Source of the DNA: an uncultured Muribaculaceae bacterium
GTDB taxonomy: Bacteria; Bacteroidota; Bacteroidia; Bacteroidales; Muribaculaceae
DNA: 64,000 nt
Direction of reading: 5' to 3'
Assembly: GCA_910579675.1 (NCBI GenBank)
Contig: CAJTUF010000002.1
Coordinates: 62,001 to 126,000 of the forward strand
Below are positions 8,480-18,582 of the stretch, piece by piece. Position 1 is the first letter of the stretch; the number at the start of each line of letters is the position of its first letter. The notes beneath the pieces were generated by a model. It was not told where the DNA came from. It saw only the letters and a list, made by a program, of their open reading frames with translations, and made no database searches. The position numbers were made by a program, and so were the translations under genes.

Positions 8480-9913
8480 ATGAGATTTGACGAAACCGCC
8501 CTCTCCGACGATATTCTCGACGCGCTGGAAGCCATGAGGTTTGACGAGTGCACCCCGATTCAGGAGCAATCGATACCCCACATTCTTGCGGGCCGCGACT
8601 TGATCGCTGTAGCACAGACAGGCACAGGCAAGACAGCCGCCTATCTTCTCCCCGTCATAGATCTGATAGCCGACGGTCCCGAGTCAAAAGCTCCGGCTTG
8701 TATCGTCATGTCGCCAACCCGTGAGCTGGCCCAGCAGATCGACCGTCAGATGGAGGGTTTCTCCTACTATATTAATGTCACCTCGGTGGCTATTTATGGA
8801 GGTACCGACGGCGCCACATTCGCCGCTCAGCAGAGAGGCCTCAAGAATGGCGCCGACGTGGTGATCGCCACTCCAGGACGCCTGATAGCCCATCTCCAGA
8901 TGGGCTATGTGGATCTGTCGAAGGTTAAATACTTTATCCTTGATGAAGCCGACCGCATGCTCGACATGGGTTTTTACGATGATATCATGCAGATTGCCAC
9001 CAAGCTCCCAAAGGAGAGGCAGACGCTGATGTTTTCGGCCACCATGCCGCCGCGCATACAGCAGCTCGCCAAGGCCATCCTGAAACCCGATGCCGCTGAG
9101 GTGAAGATTGCTGTGAGCCGCCCCACCGAGGCTATCGAGCAGAGCGCCTATGTGTGTTATGAGGGACAGAAGACCCCGCTGGTGCAGCATCTCCTCAAGA
9201 CTGTGGCATCCAACCGCGTGATAATTTTCGCATCGTCGAAGCTCAATGTGAAGGATCTCACCCGCACCCTTGTCAAGTCTGGCATCAAAGCTGCCGAGAT
9301 CCACAGCGATCTCGACCAGGAACGCCGCGACGAGGTGATGCTCGGATTCCGAGCCAACCATATTGATGTGCTTGTGGCTACCGATATTCTTGCCCGTGGC
9401 ATCGATATCGACGATATCGCGATGGTGATCAACTATGAGGTGCCGCGCGAGGCCGAAGATTATGTCCACCGCATAGGCCGAACAGCGCGTGCCGGACAAG
9501 GGGGCAAGGCTGTGACTCTCGTAGGGCCGGCCGAGCAGCCCAAGTTTGGCCAGATAGAGCGTTTCCTGCGCTATGAGGTTCGCAAAAACGATATGCCCGA
9601 ACATCTTGGCGAAGCTCCCTCCTACGACCCATCGCGACGGGTGCCGTCGGGCACAGGGCGGTCAGGCGGCCACCGTGGCGGAAAGCAGGGGCACAGGGGC
9701 CCGGGCGAAGGGCGCAGGCAAGGCGGCGGACAGCGCAAAGGCGCGCCGTCGCACGATAAGCGCCAGCCGCGCAGTCAGGCGTCGGCTGCCGATCCCGCAG
9801 CAGCAACCAAGGCTGCCACGCGCGATGCTTCGGCCCACAAGCCCCGCCGCCACCAGCAGCGCAACCGTCCCCGTCGGCCCAAAGAGGGCGACAACCGCAA
9901 AGCTGCCGATTAA
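8480..9913 (+). CDS. DEAD-box RNA helicase (RhlE-like)
   Basis: ATP-dependent RNA unwinding, probably in ribosome assembly or RNA turnover. The 477-residue protein has the Q motif near residues 23-30, Walker A AQTGTGKT at 45-52, PTRELAQQ at 79-86, TPGRL at 131-135, DEAD at 155-158, SAT at 186-188 and HRIGRTARAG in the second RecA lobe. From about residue 385 the chain turns into a basic Gly/Arg/Gln/Lys-rich tail, as in RhlE and DeaD relatives, which would bind RNA. It is 52 bp before the EEP gene. Confidence 0.93.
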   Translation: MRFDETALSDDILDALEAMRFDECTPIQEQSIPHILAGRDLIAVAQTGTGKTAAYLLPVIDLIADGPESKAPACIVMSPTRELAQQIDRQMEGFSYYINVTSVAIYGGTDGATFAAQQRGLKNGADVVIATPGRLIAHLQMGYVDLSKVKYFILDEADRMLDMGFYDDIMQIATKLPKERQTLMFSATMPPRIQQLAKAILKPDAAEVKIAVSRPTEAIEQSAYVCYEGQKTPLVQHLLKTVASNRVIIFASSKLNVKDLTRTLVKSGIKAAEIHSDLDQERRDEVMLGFRANHIDVLVATDILARGIDIDDIAMVINYEVPREAEDYVHRIGRTARAGQGGKAVTLVGPAEQPKFGQIERFLRYEVRKNDMPEHLGEAPSYDPSRRVPSGTGRSGGHRGGKQGHRGPGEGRRQGGGQRKGAPSHDKRQPRSQASAADPAAATKAATRDASAHKPRRHQQRNRPRRPKEGDNRKAAD

Positions 9914-9965
9914 TCCGTCATCACTCCATCCACTCCCCCCCAACAATCCATAATCAACCGCTATC

Positions 9966-11021
9966 ATGAAAAAGATTCTGCTTATCATAATCGCTGCCAT
10001 GGCCGCTATGGCAGCCGCAGCGCAGATGCCCGCGCAGAGCGACGGTGCCAAGGCCCAGTACCGGGTGTTTGGCGTGGCTTTTTATAATCTCGAAAATCTT
10101 TTCGACACCATCAACGCCAATGGCACCTACGATCTGGAGTTCTCACCCAAGGGAGCCCGCCAGTGGGACAGCCGCAAGTATTGGTCGAAGATCAACCGGC
10201 TCGCCACTGCCATCGAGGCCATGGTCACCCCTACTACCCCTCAGGGACCTGCCGTTATCGGAGTGTCGGAGATCGAAAATGAGAGCGTGATGCAGGATCT
10301 GGTCAAGGCCGAGCCGATACGCTCGCGCGCCTACCGGGTGGTCCACCACGATTCGCCCGACCGTCGCGGCGTCGATGTGGGCCTCCTCTACAATCCCCGC
10401 TTCTTCAAGCTCATCAATGTCACCAACCATAGGCTCGACATAGGCTTCCCCACCCGCGACCAGATGTGTGTTGTAGGATCGATGGGGGGCGATACGGTAG
10501 CTGTGATTGTCAATCACTGGCCCTCGCGACTCGGTGGTCAGGAGCGCTCATCTAAACACCGCGAGGCTGCAGCGGCCTTGTGCAAGCATATAGCCGACTC
10601 GCTTTGGAGCGTCAATCCCAACATTGGCGTGATTATCATGGGCGACCTCAACGATGATCCCCACGACCGGTCCTGCGCCAAGGTGCTCGATGCCCGTCGT
10701 TCGCCCGAGGGGGTCGCGTCTCATGGATTCTACAACCCCTGGTGGGCAACCCTCGACCGCGGAGTCGGTACTCTTGCCTACAAAGGCAACTGGAATCTTT
10801 TCGACCAGATCATAGTAAGCGGCAATCTGCTTAAAGACAACCGTTCATCGGCCGCACGTCTACACTTCTGGAAGCATCAGGTCAACAACTTCGACTTTCT
10901 CAAGGGCGATGACGGCCAGCGTCAGGGCTACCCCCTCCGCACCTTCTCGGCCGGAGTATGGCTCGACGGATATTCCGACCATTTCCCCACAGAAATATTC
11001 CTGATCCAGCAGGTCCGCTGA
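9966..11021 (+). CDS. Secreted endonuclease/exonuclease/phosphatase-fold protein
   Basis: A 351-residue protein with a signal peptide (residues 1-20, Ala-rich, ending AAAAQ) and an EEP (DNase I-like) domain. Visible motifs are FYNLENLFDT, VSEIENES (metal-binding Glu), NHWPSR, MGDLNDDP (metal-binding Asp and Asn) and the closing YSDHFPT. Family members cleave nucleic acids or phosphate esters; the substrate here is unknown. It sits 19 bp before mutS and may share its transcript, although an exported enzyme would not work with MutS directly. Confidence 0.88.
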   Translation: MKKILLIIIAAMAAMAAAAQMPAQSDGAKAQYRVFGVAFYNLENLFDTINANGTYDLEFSPKGARQWDSRKYWSKINRLATAIEAMVTPTTPQGPAVIGVSEIENESVMQDLVKAEPIRSRAYRVVHHDSPDRRGVDVGLLYNPRFFKLINVTNHRLDIGFPTRDQMCVVGSMGGDTVAVIVNHWPSRLGGQERSSKHREAAAALCKHIADSLWSVNPNIGVIIMGDLNDDPHDRSCAKVLDARRSPEGVASHGFYNPWWATLDRGVGTLAYKGNWNLFDQIIVSGNLLKDNRSSAARLHFWKHQVNNFDFLKGDDGQRQGYPLRTFSAGVWLDGYSDHFPTEIFLIQQVR

Positions 11022-11040
11022 CCATCCATGCCCCTCTGCC

Positions 11041-13761
11041 ATGGCTAAAAAGATAGCGGAGACCCCCCTGATGAAGCAATATCAGGAGATGAAGAGCAAG
11101 CACCCCGACGCGGTGCTTCTCTTTCGTGTGGGCGACTTCTACGAAACCTTCAGCGACGACGCCATCACCGCCTCGGAGATACTCGGCATAACTCTCACAA
11201 AACGGGCCAACGGACAGTCGGCCCATGTGGAGCTCGCCGGATTTCCCCACCATGCCCTCGATACATATCTCCCCCGACTCGTGCGCGCCGGTAAGCGAGT
11301 GGCGATATGCGAGCAGCTTGAGGACCCCAAGCTCACCAAAAAGTTGGTGAAACGGGGCATCATTGAACTCGTGACTCCTGGCACCTCGACCAGCGACAAT
11401 CTGCTCAGCCACCGCGAAAACAACTTCCTTGCAGCAGTGCATTTCGCCCCCAAAGGTGTAGCCATGGGTGTGGCTTTTCTCGACCTCTCTACCGGAGAAT
11501 TTCTCACCGCCGAGGGCGCTCCTGAATATATCGACAAGCTATTGGCCAATTTCTCACCCAAAGAGGTGCTCGTGGAACGTGGCCGAAAGAAGGATTTTGC
11601 CGATATGATCAATGGCAGCTATCTCCTCTTCGAGATGGACGACTGGGTGTTTACCACACAGGCGGCCCGTGACAGGCTGCTGCGCCATTTCGAGACTGCT
11701 TCATTGAAGGGTTTCGGGGTCGATGGTCTCGACTATGCTGTTATCGCCTCGGGAGCCATATTCCATTATCTCGACCTGACTCAACATGTCATGACGGGCC
11801 ACATTGTGAGCCTGCGTCGCATAGAGGAGGAGCGCTATGTGCGCCTCGACAAGTTTACGGTGCGCAACCTTGAGCTCATCGACAGTTTTGGGGAAGGGGG
11901 CAAGAGCCTTCTGAGTGTCATTGACCGCACGGTAAGCCCCATGGGTGCGCGTCTGTTGCGGCGTTGGCTTCTCTTCCCGTTGCGCGATCCAGCCGCCATC
12001 AACCGTCGCCTTGATGTGGTCGATTACTTCTTCCGCGAGCCCGACAGCCGCGACTCGCTACGAGCCCTCCTTCAGGCCGTGGGCGATCTGGAGCGTCTTG
12101 CCGGTAAAGCTGCCACGCGCCGCATCACCCCGCGCGAGGTGGCCCAGCTGCGCGAGAGTCTGCGCGTAGTGGCCCCGGTCAAGGATATTTGCGCGTCGGC
12201 ATCGCTCGACCCTCTTGCAGCGTTGGCCGATCAGCTCAATCCATGTCTGGCGGTGATAGAGCGTATCGACCGGGAGCTCGCGCCGGATCCTCCGGTGGCT
12301 CTTGGCCGCGGCGATGTGATTGCCAAAGGGGTGTCGGCCGAGCTCGACGATCTGCGCCATATAGCCTTTTCCGGAAAAGACTATCTGATGCAGATTCAGG
12401 CCCGGGAGATAGAGGCCACTGGCATATCTTCGCTCAAGATAGGATTCAACAATGTGTTTGGCTACTACATTGAGGTGACCAACACCCATAAGTCGAAAGT
12501 CCCTGCCGGCTGGGTGCGCAAGCAGACCCTTGTCAATGCCGAACGCTACATCACTCAGGAACTGAAGGAGTATGAGGAGAAGATTATCAAGGCTCAGGAG
12601 CGCATAGCTCCACTTGAGGCTGAGTTGTTTGGCAATCTCGTGGCTGCTATCGCCGACTATGTGCCGGCAGTGATGCTCGATGCTTCGATTCTTGGGCGCC
12701 TCGACTGCTTGGCCGCATTTACTGTCGTGGCGATGGAAAACCGCTACTGCCGTCCGGTGGTCGACGACTCGCTCGTGCTTGAACTCACCGATGCGCGACA
12801 TCCCGTGATTGAGCGCCAGCTCCCCCCCGGCGAGCCGTATATAGCCAACTCCGTGTCGCTCGATCCCGACAACACCCAGATCATGATGATCACAGGGCCC
12901 AATATGTCGGGTAAGAGCGCACTGCTGCGTCAGACCGCCATCAATGTGTTGCTTGCCCAGACCGGATGTTTCGTAGCGGCTTCAAGAGCCCACATCGGTG
13001 TGGTCGACAAGATTTTTACCCGTGTCGGTGCCTCCGACAATATATCGCTCGGCGAATCGACTTTCATGGTGGAGATGACCGAGGCCGCCTCGATCCTCAA
13101 CAGTCTTAGCCCACGGTCGCTGATACTCTTTGACGAGCTGGGACGCGGCACTTCGACCTATGACGGTATCTCTATCGCCTGGGCCATAGTGGAATATCTC
13201 CACGAGGGGCCAGGCAACGGAGCCCCATCGCCGAGGCCAAAAACTCTCTTTGCCACCCACTATCATGAACTCAACGACATGGAGCACACCTATAGCCGTG
13301 TGGTCAATTATAATGTGTCGGTAAAGGAGATCGATGGCAAGGTGGTGTTTCTCCGGCGTCTGGCCAAAGGCGGATCGGAACATAGTTTCGGCATCCATGT
13401 GGCGAGATTGGCGGGTATGCCCCGTTCGATTGTTGAGAGGGCCGACCGAGTGTTGGCCCATCTTGAGGAGAGCTCACGCGCCGGAGGTCCGAAGGGTGCG
13501 GCAGGTGGTAGCCGCAGCCGGGCAGCCTCGCCCGACAGCAGCTTTCCGGGAGTGAGCTGTGCCCGTCCGGCCACATCCTCTATCGAAGCGCAGCAACAGA
13601 CCTACGGCGGCTACCAGATGTCGCTCTTCCAGCTCGACGATCCGGTGCTCATACAGATCCGCGACGAGATACTCCATGTCGACATCAACAATCTCACCCC
13701 CATTGCAGCGCTCACCAAGCTCAATGAAATCAAGAGCATAATCACAGGTAAGGATGAATGA
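11041..13761 (+). CDS. mutS: DNA mismatch repair protein MutS
   Basis: Recognises mismatches and starts repair with MutL. At 906 residues it is slightly longer than usual; the extra length is a Gly/Ser/Ala-rich insert late in the chain (about 815-850). The mismatch-reading GDFYETF motif is at residues 31-37. Walker A GPNMSGKS is at 619-626, followed by FDELGRGTST and TLFATHYHEL in the ABC ATPase domain. The C-terminal helical end (LNNLTPIAALTKL-like) is present. The stop overlaps the tadA start by 8 bp. Confidence 0.97.
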   Translation: MAKKIAETPLMKQYQEMKSKHPDAVLLFRVGDFYETFSDDAITASEILGITLTKRANGQSAHVELAGFPHHALDTYLPRLVRAGKRVAICEQLEDPKLTKKLVKRGIIELVTPGTSTSDNLLSHRENNFLAAVHFAPKGVAMGVAFLDLSTGEFLTAEGAPEYIDKLLANFSPKEVLVERGRKKDFADMINGSYLLFEMDDWVFTTQAARDRLLRHFETASLKGFGVDGLDYAVIASGAIFHYLDLTQHVMTGHIVSLRRIEEERYVRLDKFTVRNLELIDSFGEGGKSLLSVIDRTVSPMGARLLRRWLLFPLRDPAAINRRLDVVDYFFREPDSRDSLRALLQAVGDLERLAGKAATRRITPREVAQLRESLRVVAPVKDICASASLDPLAALADQLNPCLAVIERIDRELAPDPPVALGRGDVIAKGVSAELDDLRHIAFSGKDYLMQIQAREIEATGISSLKIGFNNVFGYYIEVTNTHKSKVPAGWVRKQTLVNAERYITQELKEYEEKIIKAQERIAPLEAELFGNLVAAIADYVPAVMLDASILGRLDCLAAFTVVAMENRYCRPVVDDSLVLELTDARHPVIERQLPPGEPYIANSVSLDPDNTQIMMITGPNMSGKSALLRQTAINVLLAQTGCFVAASRAHIGVVDKIFTRVGASDNISLGESTFMVEMTEAASILNSLSPRSLILFDELGRGTSTYDGISIAWAIVEYLHEGPGNGAPSPRPKTLFATHYHELNDMEHTYSRVVNYNVSVKEIDGKVVFLRRLAKGGSEHSFGIHVARLAGMPRSIVERADRVLAHLEESSRAGGPKGAAGGSRSRAASPDSSFPGVSCARPATSSIEAQQQTYGGYQMSLFQLDDPVLIQIRDEILHVDINNLTPIAALTKLNEIKSIITGKDE

Positions 13762-14221
13762 TACCGTTTTCAAGGCCAGCGGTGCCGACGATGAGCGCTT
13801 CATGCGCATGGCTCTCAACGAAGCCATGATCGCCGCTGAGTCGGGCGAAGTGCCTATAGGTGCAGTGGTCGTCGGGCCCAGAGGGACTATTGTGGGCAGG
13901 GGTCACAACCTCACCGAAACTCTCGCCGACGTGACGGCCCACGCTGAGATGCAGGCCATAACAGCAGCCGCCCAGACACTCGGCGGCAAATATCTCGCCG
14001 GATGCACTCTCTATGTCACTGTGGAGCCGTGCCTGATGTGTGCCGGAGCCATAGCATGGGCTCAGGTGGGGCGCATAGTGATCGGCGCGCCCGATCCCAA
14101 ACGCGGATATACAGCCTACACAGCGGCCCCCTTCCACCCGCGCGCCAAGGTTGAGAGCGGAGTGCTCGCTGCCGAGTGTTCGGAACTCGTCACCAATTTT
14201 TTCCGCTCGCTCCGTCGATAA
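13754..14221 (+). CDS. tadA: tRNA-specific adenosine deaminase
   Basis: Converts adenosine 34 of tRNA-Arg(ACG) to inosine. The 155-residue protein has both halves of the zinc site: HAE at 63-65 with the catalytic Glu, and PCLMC at 92-96. The family tail (GAPDPKRGY) is also seen. The start at 13754 overlaps the end of mutS by 8 bp, so translation is likely coupled. The next gene starts 9 bp after its stop. Confidence 0.95.
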   Translation: MNDTVFKASGADDERFMRMALNEAMIAAESGEVPIGAVVVGPRGTIVGRGHNLTETLADVTAHAEMQAITAAAQTLGGKYLAGCTLYVTVEPCLMCAGAIAWAQVGRIVIGAPDPKRGYTAYTAAPFHPRAKVESGVLAAECSELVTNFFRSLRR

Positions 14222-14230
14222 TCCCGGAGT

Positions 14231-15670
14231 ATGAAAGCGAATACATGGCATAGCCCCTCGGCTCTGACCGATTGTCTGGCCCTCGTGTTGCTCTGCGCGG
14301 GATTATGGGAGTGTGGGCTCGGATGGGCCCAGCTCACCGGGCTTGCCCATAGCCTGCACCGGCTCTATCCTGCCACCGGATCGTTCTACAATCCCGGCCC
14401 TTACTGCGGATTTCTGGCTATGCTGCTTCCCGTTGCGCTGCACTATGTGGCCCGACGCCGGGAAGGATTGGCCCACTGGTTCGGACTTATTTACCTCATT
14501 CCTGCTTTGGCCCTCATGCCTGTGCTGATGGGGCGTACCGGCTGGGTAGCGGGAGCCGTGGGGTGTTTTATCACATTATCGTGTGCAGGCAAGATCCCTC
14601 GGTTGAGCCGTAGATCGGTTGTCGTGATTGCGGTTCTTGGCGTGTGTACCCTCGCTTTTTTGGTCTACCTCAAACCCGCTTCGGCTCTCGGGCGCCTGCT
14701 CATGTGGTTCAACGGTGCATCGGCGGCACTTGAACACCCTCTGACTGGGGTAGGGTGGGACTATGTGGCAGGAGCCCTGGGAAATGCGCAGGAGGCTTAT
14801 TTCCATTCACATCCCGGGTCGGTTTTTGAGTCGGTGAGCGGTGCTCCCGAATATGCTTTCAACGAATATCTCCAGATAGCCATAGCTTTCGGGCTCCCGG
14901 CCATGCTGTTGTTTGCCGGGCTGCTGCTCTGGGCCGGAGTGTCGGCATGGCGGGGCCGCTCGGGAGGGGTTGCCGGTGGAGTGGCGGTGTTTGCCATAGT
15001 GTGTTTCTCGTCGTATCCGCTGCAGTTCCCTGAGTTTATCGCATCGGCAGGAGCATTGGTAATAGCGGGCGTGTTGGCGGGATCGAAGAGTTGGCGCCCT
15101 GTGTCGATTATGGTTTGTGTGGCGGTAGCGGTGGTGGCTGTTATGGCCGCCCGAGGCCGGTCTCACCGGCTCTCGGCCGAAGGCGACTGGGTCCGTCAGC
15201 GCCACATATGCGCGTCGGGGCTGGATGACAGGAGTATCGCCCGGCTCGATTCGATGTCGGCCACATGGAGCCATTCGGCCAAATTTCTCTTCGACTATGG
15301 TAAGGCTCTGCGCGAGGCGGGCCTCTTCGTGCGGTCAAATGAGATATTGCAGCGTGGGGTGCGCGTGAGTTCCGACCCGATGTTTCTCAATCTGATCGGG
15401 CGTAACTACCAGTCGCTCGGTGTCTACGATGAGGCCGAGCGCTATTTCCTCCGTTCCATCGACAGGCTGCCGGGGCGCATCTATCCGCGCTATCTTCTTG
15501 CGCTGCTTTATGCCGATCCTGGTGTTGCCGACCGGAAGCACTTCGACGAGGCTTATGGCCGGGTGGCGGCAATGCAACCAAAGGTGATGTCGCCAGCCAT
15601 AAAGGAGATGCGGTCGGAGCTTGAGGCGATACGCGACAGCCTTGACCAACTGCGCGATAGCCGCGATTGA
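14231..15670 (+). CDS. O-antigen ligase/polymerase-like membrane protein with C-terminal TPR
   Basis: A 479-residue protein with about ten hydrophobic segments through residue 300, then a soluble tail of about 180 residues. The membrane part has the Wzy/WaaL flavour: a segment with a GSFYNPGPYCGF motif early on and a large extracytoplasmic loop with FNEYLQIAIAFGLP, much like the family's H/N-N-x-x-L-Q-x-x-x-x-x-G motif. The tail holds repeats resembling tetratricopeptides (about 345-420). It likely joins or polymerises surface sugars. It begins 9 bp after tadA and ends before a strong terminator. Confidence 0.82.
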   Translation: MKANTWHSPSALTDCLALVLLCAGLWECGLGWAQLTGLAHSLHRLYPATGSFYNPGPYCGFLAMLLPVALHYVARRREGLAHWFGLIYLIPALALMPVLMGRTGWVAGAVGCFITLSCAGKIPRLSRRSVVVIAVLGVCTLAFLVYLKPASALGRLLMWFNGASAALEHPLTGVGWDYVAGALGNAQEAYFHSHPGSVFESVSGAPEYAFNEYLQIAIAFGLPAMLLFAGLLLWAGVSAWRGRSGGVAGGVAVFAIVCFSSYPLQFPEFIASAGALVIAGVLAGSKSWRPVSIMVCVAVAVVAVMAARGRSHRLSAEGDWVRQRHICASGLDDRSIARLDSMSATWSHSAKFLFDYGKALREAGLFVRSNEILQRGVRVSSDPMFLNLIGRNYQSLGVYDEAERYFLRSIDRLPGRIYPRYLLALLYADPGVADRKHFDEAYGRVAAMQPKVMSPAIKEMRSELEAIRDSLDQLRDSRD

Positions 15671-15684
15671 GCGATTGAAAAGCC

Positions 15685-15722
15685 GAAGTCCCGGCCGGGC
15701 ATCAATGCCTGACCGGGACTTC
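15685..15722. terminator. Bidirectional terminator hairpin
   Basis: GAAGTCCCGG pairs perfectly with CCGGGACTTC across an 18-base loop that can itself pair further (GGGCAT/ATGCCT). It separates two converging genes (ligase and pepO), so it may stop both transcripts. Confidence 0.75.
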
Positions 15723-15744
15723 GCTATGGTAAGGGGAGGGGTGA

Positions 15745-17793
15745 TCACCAGATGATCACACGCTCCTCGACGGGACGATACATGGGCTGGTCTTCAGCGA
15801 TCTGGAATGCCTCGAAGAAGGGGGCGAGATTGCGGAGGGTGACATTCACGCGGTTTTTGCCGAGCGAGTGTACATCGCCCTGGGTGAGCGAGCGCATCTC
15901 AGCCTCACGGATGTTCTGGGCCCAGAGGTTGGCATAGTTCATATAGAACACCTGGATGGGCGAGAACCCTTCGATGGTGGTGGTGGCAACATCGACGCCC
16001 TTTTTCTTCTGAGCGTTGAGGAAGGCGGTCATGGCCACACGGAGGCCACCCTGGTCGGCGATATTCTCGCCGAGGGTGTAGCGGCCATTGGCATGAAGGC
16101 CGGGGAGCACCTCTACGGAGTCAAACTGAGCCACGAGCTGATCGGTCAGGGCGGTGAAAGCCTTGGAGTCGGCCTCGGTCCACCAGTCGGTCATATTGCC
16201 TTTGGCGTCGAAGTGACGGCCTTGATCGTCGAATCCGTGGGTCATCTCATGACCGATCACCACACCTATGCCGCCATAGTTTTCAGCATCCGACGACTCG
16301 GGGTCGAAGAAGGGAGCCTGAAGGATGGCAGCGGGGAAAACGATCTCGTTGGCCAGAGGATTGTAGTAGGCGTTGACGGTCTGGGGAGTCATGCCCCATT
16401 CAGTGCGGTCAACAGGCTTGCCCCACTTGGAGTAGGTGTCGCGCTGATGCCACATCGACACCTCGTGCATATTCTCGTAGTAGCTCTTGGCGGGATCGAC
16501 CTCCATGGTGGTGTAGTCTTTCCACTTGTCGGGGTAGCCTATCTTGACGGTGAAGGCGCTGAGCTTCTCCTGGGCGCGGGCTTTGGTGGTGTCGCTCATC
16601 CATGTGAGAGAGTCGATATGCTGCGAAAGAGCTTCGCGGAGGTTCTCTACAAGGCCGATCATATATTCCTTTGATGATGCGGGGAAGTATTTCTCGACAT
16701 AGAGCTGGCCCACGGCTTCGCCCATAGCGCCTTCGGTGGCGCCGAGAGCGCGCTTCCAGCGGGGACGCTGTTCCTGCACGCCACTGTAGACTTTGTTAAA
16801 CTCAAACGAGGCATCGGCAAAAGCGTCGGAGAGATAGGGGGCAGCTCCGGCCACATATTTCCAGATATAATAATCTTTCTTTTCGCGATCGGAGAGCGAA
16901 GCCATCTGGGCGTTGGCACGGGTCATGGCCTTGGGGTCGGTCACGATCACAGTGTCGGGGCTCTCGATGCCCATGGTCTCGATGAAGAAGCGATCCCAGG
17001 GGAGGGCGGGATAGTCGCTCTTGAGCTGGGCGAAAGTGCGGGGATTATACATGGCCTGGATGTTGCGGCTCTCTTCGCGGGTCTTGGCATCCTTGGCCTG
17101 CTCGGTCTCGATCTTCATCACGGTGTTCATGATGCGCGAAGCTGTGGCTTCGTCGTAACCGGCATTGGCGAGCTGGGCGAGGATGAGCTTCTTGTAGGCT
17201 TCGCGCACCGAGGTGTTGCGCTCGTCGTCGGCCAGATAGTAGTCGCGGTCGGGGAGGCCCATGCTTCCGCCGCCGATATACATGGCATACTCATTGGAGT
17301 TGGCCATATTTTCCATCGGGCCGCCGCCGAAGAAGGGGCTGGAGTAGTTGGTGTGGATCCAGAGGAAGAGGTCGGTCATTGAGTCGGCGGGGGCAGCCTC
17401 AATGCGGGCCAGATCGGCCTTGATAGGCTCGGCGCCTTCATTGTTGCGGCGCACGGAGTCCATGGCCTGATTGTAGATGGTCGACACCTTGAAAGCCACG
17501 GTGCCGGGTTCGGGATTAGTTGCGGCGAGGCCGGTAACGATCTCCTTCACGCGATTTTCCGACGAGTCGTTGAGCACATTGAACTGGCCGTAGCGCGAGT
17601 ATTCGGCAGTGAGGGGGTGGGCCTTCTGCCAGCGCTCGGTCACATGCTCGTAGAAGTCGGAGCCTGCTGCTATGCTGTCGCTCAGGAGCGATGCATCGAG
17701 GCTCTTGAGTCCCTCTTTGGATGAAGAGGCACACGAGCCGAGGCTAAATGCTGTTGCAGTAGCAATAGCGATGATTGATAGGGGTTTGTACAT
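15745..17793 (-). CDS. pepO: M13 (neprilysin-type) zinc metallopeptidase, lipoprotein
   Basis: Cuts oligopeptides in the periplasm or at the cell surface. The 682-residue protein has a lipoprotein signal (LGSC near residue 20) and a peptidase M13 domain. The zinc motif HEMTH is at residues 515-519 within VIGHEMTHGFDDQG. Upstream is the substrate-binding NAYYNP(x)ANEIVFPAAILQ, and downstream GENIADQGGL supplies the third ligand. It is the last gene of the purC-ubiE-pepO run, 18 bp after ubiE. Confidence 0.95.
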   Translation of the reverse strand: MYKPLSIIAIATATAFSLGSCASSSKEGLKSLDASLLSDSIAAGSDFYEHVTERWQKAHPLTAEYSRYGQFNVLNDSSENRVKEIVTGLAATNPEPGTVAFKVSTIYNQAMDSVRRNNEGAEPIKADLARIEAAPADSMTDLFLWIHTNYSSPFFGGGPMENMANSNEYAMYIGGGSMGLPDRDYYLADDERNTSVREAYKKLILAQLANAGYDEATASRIMNTVMKIETEQAKDAKTREESRNIQAMYNPRTFAQLKSDYPALPWDRFFIETMGIESPDTVIVTDPKAMTRANAQMASLSDREKKDYYIWKYVAGAAPYLSDAFADASFEFNKVYSGVQEQRPRWKRALGATEGAMGEAVGQLYVEKYFPASSKEYMIGLVENLREALSQHIDSLTWMSDTTKARAQEKLSAFTVKIGYPDKWKDYTTMEVDPAKSYYENMHEVSMWHQRDTYSKWGKPVDRTEWGMTPQTVNAYYNPLANEIVFPAAILQAPFFDPESSDAENYGGIGVVIGHEMTHGFDDQGRHFDAKGNMTDWWTEADSKAFTALTDQLVAQFDSVEVLPGLHANGRYTLGENIADQGGLRVAMTAFLNAQKKKGVDVATTTIEGFSPIQVFYMNYANLWAQNIREAEMRSLTQGDVHSLGKNRVNVTLRNLAPFFEAFQIAEDQPMYRPVEERVIIW

Positions 17794-17811
17794 ATTGTGA
17801 TAAAAAAATGT

Positions 17812-18582
17812 TCAGTCGTTGGCGCGACGGGCCGTGTAGATGGTGCAGGCGCCGAAGGTGAGGGGAGTGGCCACGCCTCCAGTCCATCCGTTGGCCTCTA
17901 TGAGGGAAATCATGTCGCGGCCCTGCGGCACAGCCGCAATGCTTTCGGGCAGATAGGTGTAGGCGCGTGTGTCGCGCGACACCAATCGCCCGAGGGCCGG
18001 GATTATGGCTCGGGTATAGAGGCGGTAGAGGGGGCCTGTGATGACACCCCGGGGGGTGGAAAGCTCGATCACACACAAGATGCCTCCGGGGCGGGTCACA
18101 CGGGCCATCTCTCGGTAGCCCGCGGCGAGGTCGGTGAAGTTGCGCACCCCAAATGCTGCGGTCACGCAGTCCATCTCACCGTCGTCAAAGGGTAGGTCGA
18201 GGCAGTCGGCCACCATGAGCCGGATATTGCCGGAAGCGCCTGCCGCTTCTACCTTGCTCTGGCCAACCCCGATCATCCCCTCGGAAAGATCCACGCCTAT
18301 GATGCCCCGCGAGGGGTGGAGGCGGCGGTTCATTTCAAGGGCGAGATCGGCAGTGCCGGTGGCCACGTCGAGTATGCGCTCGGGTGCGTGGCGTGCTATC
18401 ATGCCTATGGCTTTCGACCGCCACAGACGGTCGATGCCGAGGGTCATGGCGCGGTTCATGAAGTCGTAGGCAGGTGCAATGTTGTCGAACATATCGCGCA
18501 CCTGCTCATCCTTTCCGCGCCGGTCGTGGCGGTAGGGGTTGACTTTCTGGCATCCGGGCTCACCGGCCGAGGGAGCGCTCAT
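17812..18582 (-). CDS. ubiE: Demethylmenaquinone methyltransferase
   Basis: Methylates demethylmenaquinone to menaquinone with S-adenosylmethionine, the last step of vitamin K2 synthesis and so of anaerobic respiration. The protein is 256 residues. It carries the UbiE signatures: F-D-x-I-A-P-x-Y-D-x-M-N near the N-terminus, LDVATGTADLAL for SAM, and GIDLSEGM. I chose the ATG at 18582, which overlaps the purC stop as ATGA; an earlier ATG at 18603 would add seven residues inside purC. The family is also called MenG in bacteria that lack ubiquinone. Confidence 0.95.
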   Translation of the reverse strand: MSAPSAGEPGCQKVNPYRHDRRGKDEQVRDMFDNIAPAYDFMNRAMTLGIDRLWRSKAIGMIARHAPERILDVATGTADLALEMNRRLHPSRGIIGVDLSEGMIGVGQSKVEAAGASGNIRLMVADCLDLPFDDGEMDCVTAAFGVRNFTDLAAGYREMARVTRPGGILCVIELSTPRGVITGPLYRLYTRAIIPALGRLVSRDTRAYTYLPESIAAVPQGRDMISLIEANGWTGGVATPLTFGACTIYTARRAND

